From Candidatus Sericytochromatia bacterium (lineage in GTDB: Bacteria; Cyanobacteriota; Sericytochromatia; UBA7694; JACMQJ01), in NCBI GenBank assembly GCA_026004035.1, contig BPII01000010.1, positions 19,084-83,083 on the forward strand: a stretch of DNA of 64,000 nt, written 5' to 3'. The notes beneath the pieces are model-generated. The model ran no database searches and was not told where the DNA came from. It saw only the letters and a program-made list of their open reading frames with translations. Of this stretch, positions 8,890 to 17,308 are shown piece by piece. A program made the position numbers and the translations under genes. The first letter of the stretch is position 1, and each line of letters opens with the position of its first letter.

Positions 8890-10662
8890 ATGAGTTTAGA
8901 AACAAAGGAAAATTTTTTAGGTTATTTCAGTTTTTATAATTTAAACTCAAATTTAGAAGAAGTAAAAGAATATGTTTTAAAATATAAAAACTTTTCGTTT
9001 GATTTTGAAACAGCGGGATTTAATGATCTTAGTCCTATAACAATTTCATTTACAATTAAATCTGATGACGATAAATACTATGGATTTGTTGTAGATCTGA
9101 GAGAATTAGAAAATTTTGACATCCTTTTTGAAATTTTTAACATTTCAAATTTAGTGATATGTCATAATTTATATTTCGATTTATTAGTCTTGAAACAAAT
9201 AGGTTATGATATTTATAATTTGAGATATAAAACTTATGATACGATGTTAGCTATTTATGTATCTAATACAGAATCAAAGAAGGGTTTGAAAAATTATATA
9301 GAAGATTCTATATCTTATGAAGAATCTTTCAATTTAGAAAATTTTGATTTACAAAAATTTAAAATTTATAATCTTCAAGATTCATTTTATACTTTCAAGT
9401 TATATGAAAGTACTTTTCCAACCTTGAAAAGAAAAAATAATATACTAGCATTTTATTTAGAAATACAATCTGCTTTTATTTCTATTTATATGACTGATTA
9501 TGGAGTTTATGTGGATAAAGAAGAGTTAGAAGTTATAATGAATGAGTACAAAAAAGAAATAGAAAATAAAGAAAAATTACTTAAAGAAATAGCTAAAAGT
9601 AAATATAATTTTGATTTAGATTTGAATAGTAGAATTAGTATTACTGATTTTTTTAAAAATTATATACTTATTGATATAGAAGATGATGAAGACTTAAAAA
9701 CACCTAAAGGGGATGTGTCTGTTTCAATAACTGCTATTTCAAGTATTGATTTAGATGACGAAATTAAAAAGAAGTTTGTAGAAAATTATATAGAATATAA
9801 AGAAATTAGAAAAATATATGAAACCTACAATACAGATAGTTTATTAAAAAATTCTTATTTAAGTAGAGTAAAACCTAATATAAGATCAAGTGGAACTAAA
9901 ACAGCAAGAATGATTATAACAAATCCACCATTACAAACCATTCCTTCTAATGATGTTGGTAAAAGAATAAGGAGTGTTTTTAAAAGTAGAGATGAAAACA
10001 AATTTCTAGTAATAGACTTATCACAACTAGAATTAAGATTATTAGTTCATTATTTAAATAAAAATGAGTTGAAAGATAAATATAATTCTGGTGAAGATTT
10101 GCATGATCAAACATCAAAACTTTTAGGTGTCGATAGAAAACATGCTAAAATTATAAACTTTATGATTGTTTATGGGGGTGGTGCAAAATCAGTCGCAAAA
10201 AAATTAGGGATAACAGAAGAATTAGCAAAAGAATATATAGATAAGTTTAGTAGCAAGTTATTAGGTTATTCAGAATTAAAATCTTTTATTACGGATTTTG
10301 TAATTAATAATGGGTATATTAGACTACCGTTAAATTATTACAGATGTTTAGAAGGTGATGATTATACTAAAATAAGAGTTGGATTTAATTCTTTAATTCA
10401 AATGACAGCTAGTATATTTATGAAAATGGGAATGTATTTAATTTTTGAAACATTTTTTGAAAAATCTGGTTTATGTTTACAAGTTCATGATGAATTAATT
10501 TTTGAAAATAATAATGATATATTAGAAAGGGTTTATCGGTTTTTAAAAATAATTTATGAAAACATGTTTATTTACAAAACTGATGAGTATTTATTAGGTC
10601 AAGATTTAAAATTTAAAATAGAAGGAAAAATTGGAAATAATTGGTTAGATTGCAAAAATTAA
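8890..10662 (+). CDS. Family A DNA polymerase with 3'-5' exonuclease
   Basis: The replicative polymerase, of the T7/PolI (family A) type. Seen: an exonuclease motif I DFETAG near residue 38 and HNLYFDLL later in the exonuclease domain; polymerase motif A IDLSQLELRLL (about 374-384); motif B starting RKHAKIINFMIVYGG (about 417-431), with the conserved Arg, Lys and Tyr-Gly; motif C QVHDEL (about 530-535). All catalytic aspartates are present. At 590 residues it is shorter than PolI because it has no 5' nuclease domain. Family members of this kind can use a processivity factor; a DnaN-like clamp is encoded on the other strand at 39066. Confidence 0.95.
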   Translation: MSLETKENFLGYFSFYNLNSNLEEVKEYVLKYKNFSFDFETAGFNDLSPITISFTIKSDDDKYYGFVVDLRELENFDILFEIFNISNLVICHNLYFDLLVLKQIGYDIYNLRYKTYDTMLAIYVSNTESKKGLKNYIEDSISYEESFNLENFDLQKFKIYNLQDSFYTFKLYESTFPTLKRKNNILAFYLEIQSAFISIYMTDYGVYVDKEELEVIMNEYKKEIENKEKLLKEIAKSKYNFDLDLNSRISITDFFKNYILIDIEDDEDLKTPKGDVSVSITAISSIDLDDEIKKKFVENYIEYKEIRKIYETYNTDSLLKNSYLSRVKPNIRSSGTKTARMIITNPPLQTIPSNDVGKRIRSVFKSRDENKFLVIDLSQLELRLLVHYLNKNELKDKYNSGEDLHDQTSKLLGVDRKHAKIINFMIVYGGGAKSVAKKLGITEELAKEYIDKFSSKLLGYSELKSFITDFVINNGYIRLPLNYYRCLEGDDYTKIRVGFNSLIQMTASIFMKMGMYLIFETFFEKSGLCLQVHDELIFENNNDILERVYRFLKIIYENMFIYKTDEYLLGQDLKFKIEGKIGNNWLDCKN

Positions 10663-10684
10663 AATTTATAAAAAGGAGTATTAT

Positions 10685-11428
10685 ATGAAAAGGTATAAAA
10701 TAATGGAAATTTCAGACATATCGAGTGTGGTATTGGATTTAGCAAGTGGAACATCAAATAGGGACTACATATTTTATCCCTTAACTAATTTAAAGAAAAT
10801 TAGATCTATAAAAATAGAGTATGGTAAATTTAATAACAAGCTAGTATGTCCTTTCAAGGATGATATAAAATTTAATTACAATGAAAAAACTCTTAGAAAC
10901 AGATATGGTATAATGGGTATAATAAAGTATATAAATAAAAATAATGTAGAAGTTATAAGACCAGCAGTATTGTTTTTATCTACTAAAGAATCTTATAATG
11001 TATTTAACGATAGTATTTTAAAGAATAATAGTTTAGGTAGATTTTTATTGTTTTTTTCTTTAAGTAAAGACAGTTTTGGTTCTAAAATTATTGTTAAGAA
11101 AATCAGTAGTTATAATGAAAATAGTTATATTTCTGATTTATTAAAAGAAATGGTAATATCTGTTGATGTAGATTGGATTGATTATGATGAATATACTTAT
11201 AATTATTATAGTTATAAGAAGCTTAAACCGAATAGAGATTTTAATAAGAAAAAATTAAGTGATTGGAAAGAGTTACTAGATAATTATCTGTATTCAATAG
11301 GATTTCCAAAAAAGAAAAAAGGAAATTATTCAAATAAAGTTAAGTCTTACAGAAAATCAGATGAAAATAAAATGCAAGTTTCAAGAAAAGAGAATAGAAC
11401 AAAAGATTTAGAGGATATTCCATTTTAA
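10685..11428 (+). CDS. Putative single-stranded DNA-binding protein
   Basis: A 247-residue protein whose last residues are LEDIPF, closely resembling the C-terminal tip (DDIPF) by which bacterial SSB recruits partner proteins. It has a Lys/Arg-rich flexible tail (about residues 195-240) before the tip and a beta-rich body. No canonical OB-fold signature is obvious by eye. Its place between the polymerase and the RecA/UvsX-like recombinase is where phages commonly keep their SSB. SSB function is therefore inferred from the tail and the context. The ribosome site is AAAAGGAG. Confidence 0.6.
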   Translation: MKRYKIMEISDISSVVLDLASGTSNRDYIFYPLTNLKKIRSIKIEYGKFNNKLVCPFKDDIKFNYNEKTLRNRYGIMGIIKYINKNNVEVIRPAVLFLSTKESYNVFNDSILKNNSLGRFLLFFSLSKDSFGSKIIVKKISSYNENSYISDLLKEMVISVDVDWIDYDEYTYNYYSYKKLKPNRDFNKKKLSDWKELLDNYLYSIGFPKKKKGNYSNKVKSYRKSDENKMQVSRKENRTKDLEDIPF

Positions 11429-11450
11429 TATAATTTAGTGGAGATTAGTT

Positions 11451-12563
11451 ATGTCCAAAAAGAAAAAAGAAGAATTAAGTTCAGACATACATGTATCAAA
11501 AAAAGAGTTAGAAGAGTTTTTGTTTGGAAAGACTAGCGTTGATTTTGTAAGTTTGGATGATGATGTAGAATATTTTAGTACGGGAAATATAACGTTAGAT
11601 ATATTATTAGGTGGTGGTTGGAGTAGGGGAAGGATACACTTATTAAAAGGTAGAGAGTCAGTATCTAAATCAAGACTAATGGCTTCTGTTTGTTTTATTG
11701 AAACTATTTTTTATAACAATATTGTTTTAGTAATTGATTATGAAGGTACTTGGACTAAGGATTGGCTGAGTAAAATTTTTGTTGATCTTGAAAAGGTTAT
11801 AATAGTGAGACCTGAGACAGCAGAGGAAAGTTTTAATATAGTAGATAAAGCTATAAAATCAGGTAGGGTTTCAAGTATAATAATAGACAGCATAGCTTCT
11901 ATGACAACAATAGAAGAATATAATAAAAGTCATGAAGAGAGTACTCAGGCTTCACTAGCTCGTCAATTATCTAAATTTTGTAGAAAGTCTACTGCAAGTT
12001 TAAATTCAATAAGAATTGAGAGGTTAAAAAATAAGGATTTAGTTTTACCGACAATATTTCTAGTGAATCAAATTAGAACGAATTTGCATGCAAGATTTAA
12101 CAATGAAATGTTACCAGGTGGTCAGGCACAAAAAAATGCTTCTACTGTAATATTAGACCTTTTTAGGACAACAAATATAGAAGATTCAGAAGGAGATGTA
12201 ATGGGATTTTTTATAAATGCAAAAACAGAAAAAAATAAGTTGGGGGTACCATTTAGAACAGCTCAATTTGGATTAATAAATAACGAGTTAGGATATTTGG
12301 GACATCCTCGATTTTCTTTTTTTCATGGGTACGATTTATTCTTGTTAGGAAAGAATTTTGGTATCATAAAACAATCAGGTGCTTGGTATGAAGTTGATAA
12401 ATTTGGAAAGTTTCAAGGTGAGGCTAATATTATAAAAAGTATAATAGAAAATGATGAAATATCTAAATTTTTATTGGAAAAAATAAAAGAAAAAGTATTA
12501 GAATATTCAGGTTCTGAAATTATGTTTAATCACGAAATATTTTTAAAATCATTAGGAAGGTAG
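11451..12563 (+). CDS. uvsX: RecA/UvsX-like recombinase
   Basis: A strand-exchange recombinase for recombination-dependent replication and repair. Seen: TGNITLDILLGGGWSRGRI leading to Walker A KGRESVSKS (about residues 66-74; the second glycine is Ser, much as T4 UvsX also departs from GxxxxGK), VLVIDYEGTW, Walker B SIIIDSIASM, and PTIFLVNQIRTN followed by MLPGGQAQKNAS, corresponding to the RecA core strands and DNA-binding loops. The length (370) fits RecA and UvsX. It is followed 3 bases later by a resolvase-like nuclease, forming a recombination pair. Confidence 0.9.
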   Translation: MSKKKKEELSSDIHVSKKELEEFLFGKTSVDFVSLDDDVEYFSTGNITLDILLGGGWSRGRIHLLKGRESVSKSRLMASVCFIETIFYNNIVLVIDYEGTWTKDWLSKIFVDLEKVIIVRPETAEESFNIVDKAIKSGRVSSIIIDSIASMTTIEEYNKSHEESTQASLARQLSKFCRKSTASLNSIRIERLKNKDLVLPTIFLVNQIRTNLHARFNNEMLPGGQAQKNASTVILDLFRTTNIEDSEGDVMGFFINAKTEKNKLGVPFRTAQFGLINNELGYLGHPRFSFFHGYDLFLLGKNFGIIKQSGAWYEVDKFGKFQGEANIIKSIIENDEISKFLLEKIKEKVLEYSGSEIMFNHEIFLKSLGR

Positions 12564-12565
12564 TT

Positions 12566-12910
12566 ATGCAAAAATTTTTGAAAAATAATTTAAGTAATAA
12601 AAAAAAGGCTAATCTTCAAGAAAAAAAGACTTCAAAAAAATTAGGAATAAATCTAACAAAAAATTCAGGTGCTGGTAAAGTAAAAGCTGACTTAATATCT
12701 CATAAAAAGAAAGTAATAGTTGAGTGTAAAAGGACAGATAAAAACTCTATTTCCTTGAAAAAGGAGTGGATAGAAAAACTTGAAAGCGAATCAAAATTAA
12801 CTAATTTATTACCTTTAATTGAAATTCAGTTTTGTGATAAATCTTACTATTTAATTGCTGATTCTGAATTTACCATTGAAAATTTTTTGAATTTTTTGAG
12901 AAATAGTTAA
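12566..12910 (+). CDS. PD-(D/E)XK nuclease, Holliday-junction-resolvase-like
   Basis: A small (114 residues) nuclease. Seen: NSGAGKVKADLISHKKKVIV then ECKRTDKNSISLKKEW, i.e. the D-x(n)-E-x-K core of the PD-(D/E)XK superfamily followed by the SISLKKEWIEKL helix typical of the phage and archaeal resolvase-like branch. The N-terminus is Lys-rich, which is common for junction-binding nucleases. It follows the recombinase gene with 2 bases between, so it most likely resolves recombination intermediates. A general endonuclease role cannot be excluded. A second, RuvC-like candidate lies at 22719. Confidence 0.78.
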   Translation: MQKFLKNNLSNKKKANLQEKKTSKKLGINLTKNSGAGKVKADLISHKKKVIVECKRTDKNSISLKKEWIEKLESESKLTNLLPLIEIQFCDKSYYLIADSEFTIENFLNFLRNS

Positions 12911-12919
12911 AAAAAATAG

Positions 12920-12952
12920 ACGATTTTTTAATAAAAAATTGCGTTATATATG
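12920..12952 (+). promoter_or_regulatory. Phage-type promoter before anti-CRISPR gene
   Basis: ACGATTTTTT at 12920-12929, 13 bases, then GTTATATATG at 12943-12952. It matches the boxes at 1414 and 28326 in sequence and in exact spacing. It gives the anti-CRISPR gene (ATG at 12981, ribosome site AAAGGAGG) its own transcript inside the replication cluster. Confidence 0.72.
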
Positions 12953-12980
12953 AAGACTGTTAAAAATAAAAGGAGGTAGT

Positions 12981-13319
12981 ATGATTTATTTAAATAATGC
13001 ATTCAGCTTAAATATGTTAAAAGATTTAGGTGTTGGTGGTAAGTATTTAATAGAAGTAGAAAATATTTCAAAGGATCAAGTAAAAGAATTACTTGAAAAC
13101 AATGAATTTGAATCGGTAATAGGGCATGAAGGAACAGCAATTTTTCTTTCAAGATTGTTAGATTTAGAAGTAAAATATAACAGAAAACCTATAATTTTAA
13201 ATGAATTTGATATTTTAATTGTATTACAATTAAAGACGAGATTGCCAGAGGGAAAAGAATTAACCGATGATGATTTGAAAAATATTGATTTTTGTTTTTA
13301 TAAAGTAGTAATAAAGTAA
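12981..13319 (+). CDS. acrIII-1: Anti-CRISPR ring nuclease, DUF1874/AcrIII-1 family
   Basis: A 112-residue protein matching the DUF1874 family, whose viral members (AcrIII-1, e.g. SIRV1 gp29) cleave cyclic tetra-adenylate and so switch off type III CRISPR defence. Seen: YLNNAFSLNML at the N-terminus, SVIGHEGTA with the family catalytic His at residue 49, NRKPIIL, and TRLPEGKELT with the catalytic Glu at residue 90. All these blocks are in family order and the length is standard. It has its own phage-type promoter and a strong ribosome site. I infer expression early in infection and a host that carries a type III CRISPR system. Confidence 0.93.
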   Translation: MIYLNNAFSLNMLKDLGVGGKYLIEVENISKDQVKELLENNEFESVIGHEGTAIFLSRLLDLEVKYNRKPIILNEFDILIVLQLKTRLPEGKELTDDDLKNIDFCFYKVVIK

Positions 13320-13341
13320 TAATAAATTAAGGAGGAATATC

Positions 13342-13944
13342 ATGAAAATAAGTAATTACTATAAAGAAAAAATTAAAGAGTTAAATGAAAATTTAGGTAA
13401 GGCAGTTAAAAAAAGTGTTAAAAAATTGAAAAAAAGTGTAAATAACACTAATGAGAATATAGTTAAAGAAGAGAATAAAAAAGATGTTAACAATAAAAGT
13501 AGAAAAAAGTCTGTAAGTAAAAAAATTACTAAAAAAACAGGTAAAAAGGCATCTAAGAAGAGTAGTAAAAAATCAAGCAACAAAAATAATGTAGATTATA
13601 GCAACAAAGAAAAGTCTATTTCAAGAATAAAAACTATAAATTGTTCAAAAAGTATAAAAATGAGTTTACCTAATTATAGTTCTGTTGGTTTAAGTTATTC
13701 AGTTTCTATGGATATTTCAGAAACAGATAATCCTGACGAGAAAAGGGCTGAATTATCTAATATTATAGATGGATATTTAGATAGTGAATTTGATAAGGTA
13801 ATTGATTACTATAAAGAAAAGATTAAAAAAATAGATGAGATTATACAGGAATACAATGTTAAATTAAGTGAATTAGGAAGGGTAGAATCGGAAGTCAAGT
13901 TTTTAGAAAAACAAGAGTCTATACGTGAAGATGATGAAACATAA
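13342..13944 (+). CDS. Lys-rich linker protein with conserved-looking C-terminal domain
   Basis: A 200-residue protein. Residues about 20-90 are an extreme Lys/Ser-rich low-complexity segment (repeated KKS, KKASKKSSKK), likely disordered and DNA- or RNA-binding. A folded part follows: KSIKMSLPNYSSVGLSYSV (about 107-125), then a helical C-terminus with a predicted coiled coil. Similar NYSSV-containing domains occur in other phages near recombination nucleases, from memory, but with no assigned function. It lies between the anti-CRISPR gene and a Cas4/RecB-like nuclease in one operon and has a strong AAGGAGG site. A role in recombination is a weak inference. Confidence 0.55.
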   Translation: MKISNYYKEKIKELNENLGKAVKKSVKKLKKSVNNTNENIVKEENKKDVNNKSRKKSVSKKITKKTGKKASKKSSKKSSNKNNVDYSNKEKSISRIKTINCSKSIKMSLPNYSSVGLSYSVSMDISETDNPDEKRAELSNIIDGYLDSEFDKVIDYYKEKIKKIDEIIQEYNVKLSELGRVESEVKFLEKQESIREDDET

Positions 13945-13956
13945 TAGGAGTGTATT

Positions 13957-14901
13957 ATGAAAGTAGCTTTAGATAGAATAAATTCAGAGCGATTTTCAAA
14001 TTTTAATAATTATAATACTTCTTTAAGTAAAGATGATGTATTAAAATTAAGTTATTTTGTTCTTTCAAGATTTAATATAAATTATTTGTCAATGTCTAGC
14101 ATAAATGCTTTTGAAAATAGATTTTATGAGTGGGTAATAAAATATATTGTTGGTAAAAAGTTACCTTTTTCAATAAAAATGTTAAGAGGTAGTATCCTTG
14201 AAAAGTATTTATTAAATAAAATAGTTGAGTATAATGATGTAGAAAAAATGAAAGAAGATGCTGTTATTGATTTTATGGATGAAGTGAAAAAAAATAATGA
14301 AGATGATAATTTATTACCTTATGAAGAATCTGATCTTGAAAGTGTAAAAGATTTTATTGTTAATACGATACATTTAAATTTTGATTTTTTTAAACAGAAG
14401 GACTTTTTTGAACAAGGATTAAACGTAAAGTATAGCTTAAATGGTTCGATTAATGTTTATGGGGTAGTTGATAGTTTAATTAAAATAAAAGATACTATTG
14501 GTTGTGTAGAGTTAAAATCTACTGAAAGAATTCCGAAAGAACCTAATGAAAATCATATAAAACAACTAGCTTTTTATTTGTTAACTACTGATTTACCTGT
14601 TGGGTATATTTATTATATAGGAAGTTCTAAATATATGAGAAAAGGAAGTACTTATTTAAGAATATTTGCTTTCAAGAGGGAAAATTTAGAAAATTATATA
14701 AAAGAATATCTAGAAAAAATTATATATAAAATGACAAAATTTTTAATGAAGTTTAATTCTCCTGATGAGATTATAGATATAACTATACCTCAATACACAT
14801 CTTTTTTCCTTGATGAACATTTAAGGGATGTTTATGGGAATACTTTTGATTTTAAATTTGATAAAATAGAGCCAGATTCTTCTTATGAATTATCTGTGTA
14901 A
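13957..14901 (+). CDS. Cas4/RecB-like PD-(D/E)XK nuclease
   Basis: A 314-residue nuclease of the RecB/Cas4 branch of the PD-(D/E)XK superfamily. Seen: LRGSILEKYLL (about 73-83; motif I-like helix), VYGVVDSLIKIKDT with the conserved Asp (about 172), then CVELKST (the E-x-K core, about 185-191) and HIKQLAFYLLTT, matching the QxxxY motif of this family. No Cys cluster for an Fe-S centre is visible, unlike classical Cas4. Phage members process DNA ends in recombination. It closes the replication operon and is followed by a strong terminator. Confidence 0.82.
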   Translation: MKVALDRINSERFSNFNNYNTSLSKDDVLKLSYFVLSRFNINYLSMSSINAFENRFYEWVIKYIVGKKLPFSIKMLRGSILEKYLLNKIVEYNDVEKMKEDAVIDFMDEVKKNNEDDNLLPYEESDLESVKDFIVNTIHLNFDFFKQKDFFEQGLNVKYSLNGSINVYGVVDSLIKIKDTIGCVELKSTERIPKEPNENHIKQLAFYLLTTDLPVGYIYYIGSSKYMRKGSTYLRIFAFKRENLENYIKEYLEKIIYKMTKFLMKFNSPDEIIDITIPQYTSFFLDEHLRDVYGNTFDFKFDKIEPDSSYELSV

Positions 14902-14984
14902 TGATAATTTTTGGATTTAGTGCCAGGTTTCAGATTTATATTTCAGTTTTCGGAGAAATTTATGGAATTGGTCAGCGGTATTTG

Positions 14985-15020
14985 GGAGATCTGATTTAAA
15001 AATCAGATCTCCATTTTTTA
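14985..15020 (+). terminator. Strong intrinsic terminator
   Basis: A perfect 12-13-base stem GGAGATCTGATTT / AATCAGATCTCC with a 3-base loop, followed by ATTTTTT. It ends the replication and recombination transcript. The bases from 14902 to 14984 hold no gene that I can see. Confidence 0.88.
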
Positions 15021-15041
15021 CTTATTATCAGGAGGGATTTT

Positions 15042-15338
15042 ATGATAATTGAATTAAAATATAATACAGCTAAAATAAAGTCATACGTAGAAAATGGTAC
15101 AATGTGGTTTGTACATCCGTTAACTGGTGCTAGTTATGATGAGATTGAAAAAGTCTTTCAAGGATGGTCAGAGATAAATGAAGAGTATCAAAAAGACTGG
15201 GAATGTTTATTAAAGGAATATAAAAAGAATTACTTTATAATAGATGAGTTTGTACAATTATTAGATAAGGATGAGAATGTTGGAATTGATTTTACTGATG
15301 GTATAAATGTTTATAAAATTAGCAATGATGAGCATTAG
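15042..15338 (+). CDS. Hypothetical small acidic protein
   Basis: A 98-residue acidic protein, not recognised. It contains NGTMWFVHPLTGASYDEIEKVF near residues 18-39 and DEFVQLLDKDE towards the end; it looks like a compact alpha/beta fold. It is the first gene after a terminator and has a good AGGAGG ribosome site. Its stop codon overlaps the ribosome site of the next gene, so the two are likely coupled. Confidence 0.5.
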   Translation: MIIELKYNTAKIKSYVENGTMWFVHPLTGASYDEIEKVFQGWSEINEEYQKDWECLLKEYKKNYFIIDEFVQLLDKDENVGIDFTDGINVYKISNDEH

Positions 15339-15348
15339 GAGGATAGAT

Positions 15349-15837
15349 ATGGAATATATAGAATTGAATGAATTACAGAAAAATGCTATTAAGGAATTAC
15401 AGAAAAAAGTATTTGATTTTTTAGATAAAAATAGTTTACGTTTTGATAAGAACATAGTAAATACTAAAATTGAAATTAATTCTAATATAAATACATTGGA
15501 TTTAAGTATTATTAGTAAATTGATGAGTGAAAATTTAATTGAAATTAACAAATTAACAGAACAATATTCTGTTTTAAATATAATTGTAGAATATTTGAAA
15601 GTTTTAAAAGATAATTTTATTGTTAATTTTAGAAAAAAGATTAAATCTGAAAAAGAAAAAATAACAAATGCTGAAATTGAAAGAATGATGGAAACAAATG
15701 AGTATTATTTTGCTATTAAATATCTAGTATTCTTATATCGAGATGTATATCTTTCAAGAATAAATTATTTATTAGAGATAGCTAAATCCTATAAAGAACT
15801 ATTAAGTAGAGAAATTACAATTAGATCGATAAAATAG
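15349..15837 (+). CDS. Hypothetical coiled-coil protein
   Basis: A 162-residue, Glu/Lys/Ile-rich, largely helical protein with a likely coiled coil (ELQKNAIKELQKKVFDFL at the N-terminus). The start is the ATG at 15349, preceded by AGGAGG; an in-frame ATG at 15307 lies inside the previous gene and lacks a ribosome site. Not recognised. It is the last gene of a two-gene unit, because a new promoter overlaps its stop codon region. Confidence 0.5.
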   Translation: MEYIELNELQKNAIKELQKKVFDFLDKNSLRFDKNIVNTKIEINSNINTLDLSIISKLMSENLIEINKLTEQYSVLNIIVEYLKVLKDNFIVNFRKKIKSEKEKITNAEIERMMETNEYYFAIKYLVFLYRDVYLSRINYLLEIAKSYKELLSREITIRSIK

Positions 15838-15865
15838 TTGACTTGAAATTGTCATTTTATAAATT
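15838..15865 (+). promoter_or_regulatory. Promoter for a leaderless gene
   Basis: TTGACT at 15838-15843, a 16-base spacer, TAAATT at 15860-15865. The ATG of the next gene follows 8 bases later with no ribosome site, so the transcript should begin at or next to the start codon. Confidence 0.6.
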
Positions 15866-15873
15866 ATTATGTA

Positions 15874-16131
15874 ATGAGAAATTCTCCTAAAGATTTGATA
15901 GAGTTTGAAAGAAAATTTGTGATAAAAAATTTATATTTACCACGTGTTTTGAATTTTTATTTACAGGTTTCTGATAAGATATTGAAATTTAATCCTGATA
16001 ATGATTTAATTCAATTTTCCCTAGTTCAAGGATACACTAAGGATAATTATTATAAATTTTTGGATAAGAATGCTGATTTTATTCTTGAAACAAAAGGAAA
16101 AATGAAATATGTTTACAATTTAAGGGGGTAA
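15874..16131 (+). CDS. Hypothetical protein, predicted leaderless
   Basis: An 85-residue basic protein, not recognised; mostly helical by appearance, with FERKFVIKNLYLPRVLNF near the N-terminus. It has no Shine-Dalgarno; the -10 box of its promoter ends 8 bases before the ATG, which predicts a leaderless mRNA. An ATG 5 bases upstream runs straight into a stop (ATGTAA) and is not used. It ends 3 bases before the GTG of a tail-related gene, so it may be co-transcribed with the tail-fibre genes. Confidence 0.5.
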   Translation: MRNSPKDLIEFERKFVIKNLYLPRVLNFYLQVSDKILKFNPDNDLIQFSLVQGYTKDNYYKFLDKNADFILETKGKMKYVYNLRG

Positions 16132-16134
16132 ATA

Positions 16135-17301
16135 GTGAAAGACAAAAATACTTACCATATTACGATGGGATTTGTTGGGGGTATTCCTGAGATTCATGGG
16201 GACATTCATCGCCCGTCAGATTATATTCTAGATAAAATTTATCTTCTTTCAAGAATTTCTGATTTTATAGAGAAAGAAAGGGATTTTGGAATAATAGAAG
16301 GTTTTAAGTTAATAAATCCGACAACATCTCCTACAAGTGGTAATGAAAAATATAATAATGTTGAATATTCTTTTTCTGGAAATTCTTTTCAATTAGATGA
16401 TGGGTATGTTTTAGTGAGCAATAGATTTTTAAATCAAATTATTACACATGGTAATACTGGTGTTGCTTTAGAATATCCAGTTCCAATTACTCATTATTTT
16501 GGTATAATTTATTGTCCAAAAGAAAAGAATATTATAGATTTATCTAGTTATTCTAATGGTTCTTATTATTTATACGTTAAATACAAATATGATAAAACAA
16601 ATAGCAAGTTATATTTGCAAAATATTTCAAGAGAAAGGACAAAAACGGCTGTTCCACAAAATTATGTATTTATAGCAGGGGATACTTATGAATGGATTAT
16701 TTCTAATAGTTTAATTTCAAACGCTAACCCTGATTATTACAACTATGTTTTATTAGCTGAAATGACAAAAAGTTCGGGAAGTATAACTTTAAAATTAAAA
16801 GAATACAATTCTTTTATTAAATTATCTGATAATGTTAAGGTGCAAAATAACTCTGATACAGAATCTACTTTATCTTTCAAGATAAAGAATTTAGTAAATA
16901 AACATTATGAATTTAATTTTGAGAATATATATAATGCGTTAAATTCTTTACCAGAATATAGTATTATAAGACATAAATTTGATGGTGTAGATGGATTAGT
17001 TCTTTTAGATACACACTTTATAGGAAAAGATATTAATAATAATACAAAAGGAATTTTAACTAATAGTAATAGTATAACTATAAATTTTGTAAGTGGTGTA
17101 GAATTAATAATTTATATGAATGGGGCTCCTGGATCTTTCAAGGCTAATATGTTTAATAATGATGTATTTATTGAATATAATACAATAGGAAACAACTTAA
17201 ATTTAGTTGACAATGGAACTAATATTCAATTTAATAACAATACGGGTAGTAATTTAGAATATTTTATTTTCAAGATAGATAAAAATAATTTTGCTAATTA
17301 G
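16135..17301 (+). CDS. Putative tail/baseplate-associated protein
   Basis: A 388-residue protein starting with GTG behind a GGGGG ribosome site. The N-terminus contains GGIPEIHGDIHRPSDYILD, then beta-rich, Asn/Ser/Tyr-rich sequence with many short strands (SGNSFQLDDGYVLVSN), the composition typical of tail fibre and baseplate spike proteins. It directly precedes a clear tail fibre gene. Its role (fibre base, adaptor or distal tail component) cannot be settled by eye. No enzymatic motif seen. Confidence 0.55.
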   Translation: MKDKNTYHITMGFVGGIPEIHGDIHRPSDYILDKIYLLSRISDFIEKERDFGIIEGFKLINPTTSPTSGNEKYNNVEYSFSGNSFQLDDGYVLVSNRFLNQIITHGNTGVALEYPVPITHYFGIIYCPKEKNIIDLSSYSNGSYYLYVKYKYDKTNSKLYLQNISRERTKTAVPQNYVFIAGDTYEWIISNSLISNANPDYYNYVLLAEMTKSSGSITLKLKEYNSFIKLSDNVKVQNNSDTESTLSFKIKNLVNKHYEFNFENIYNALNSLPEYSIIRHKFDGVDGLVLLDTHFIGKDINNNTKGILTNSNSITINFVSGVELIIYMNGAPGSFKANMFNNDVFIEYNTIGNNLNLVDNGTNIQFNNNTGSNLEYFIFKIDKNNFAN

Positions 17302-17308
17302 GTGGAAT

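Noticed and set aside
13359..13583. Leftward Leu/Phe-rich frame resembling a membrane protein
   Set aside because: It is the complement of the Lys/Ser-rich stretch of the 13342 gene and lacks start signals.
14902..15041. tRNA gene in the gap after the nuclease gene
   Set aside because: No cloverleaf or TTCGA-type loop could be built; the only structure is the terminator. No tRNA was found elsewhere either.
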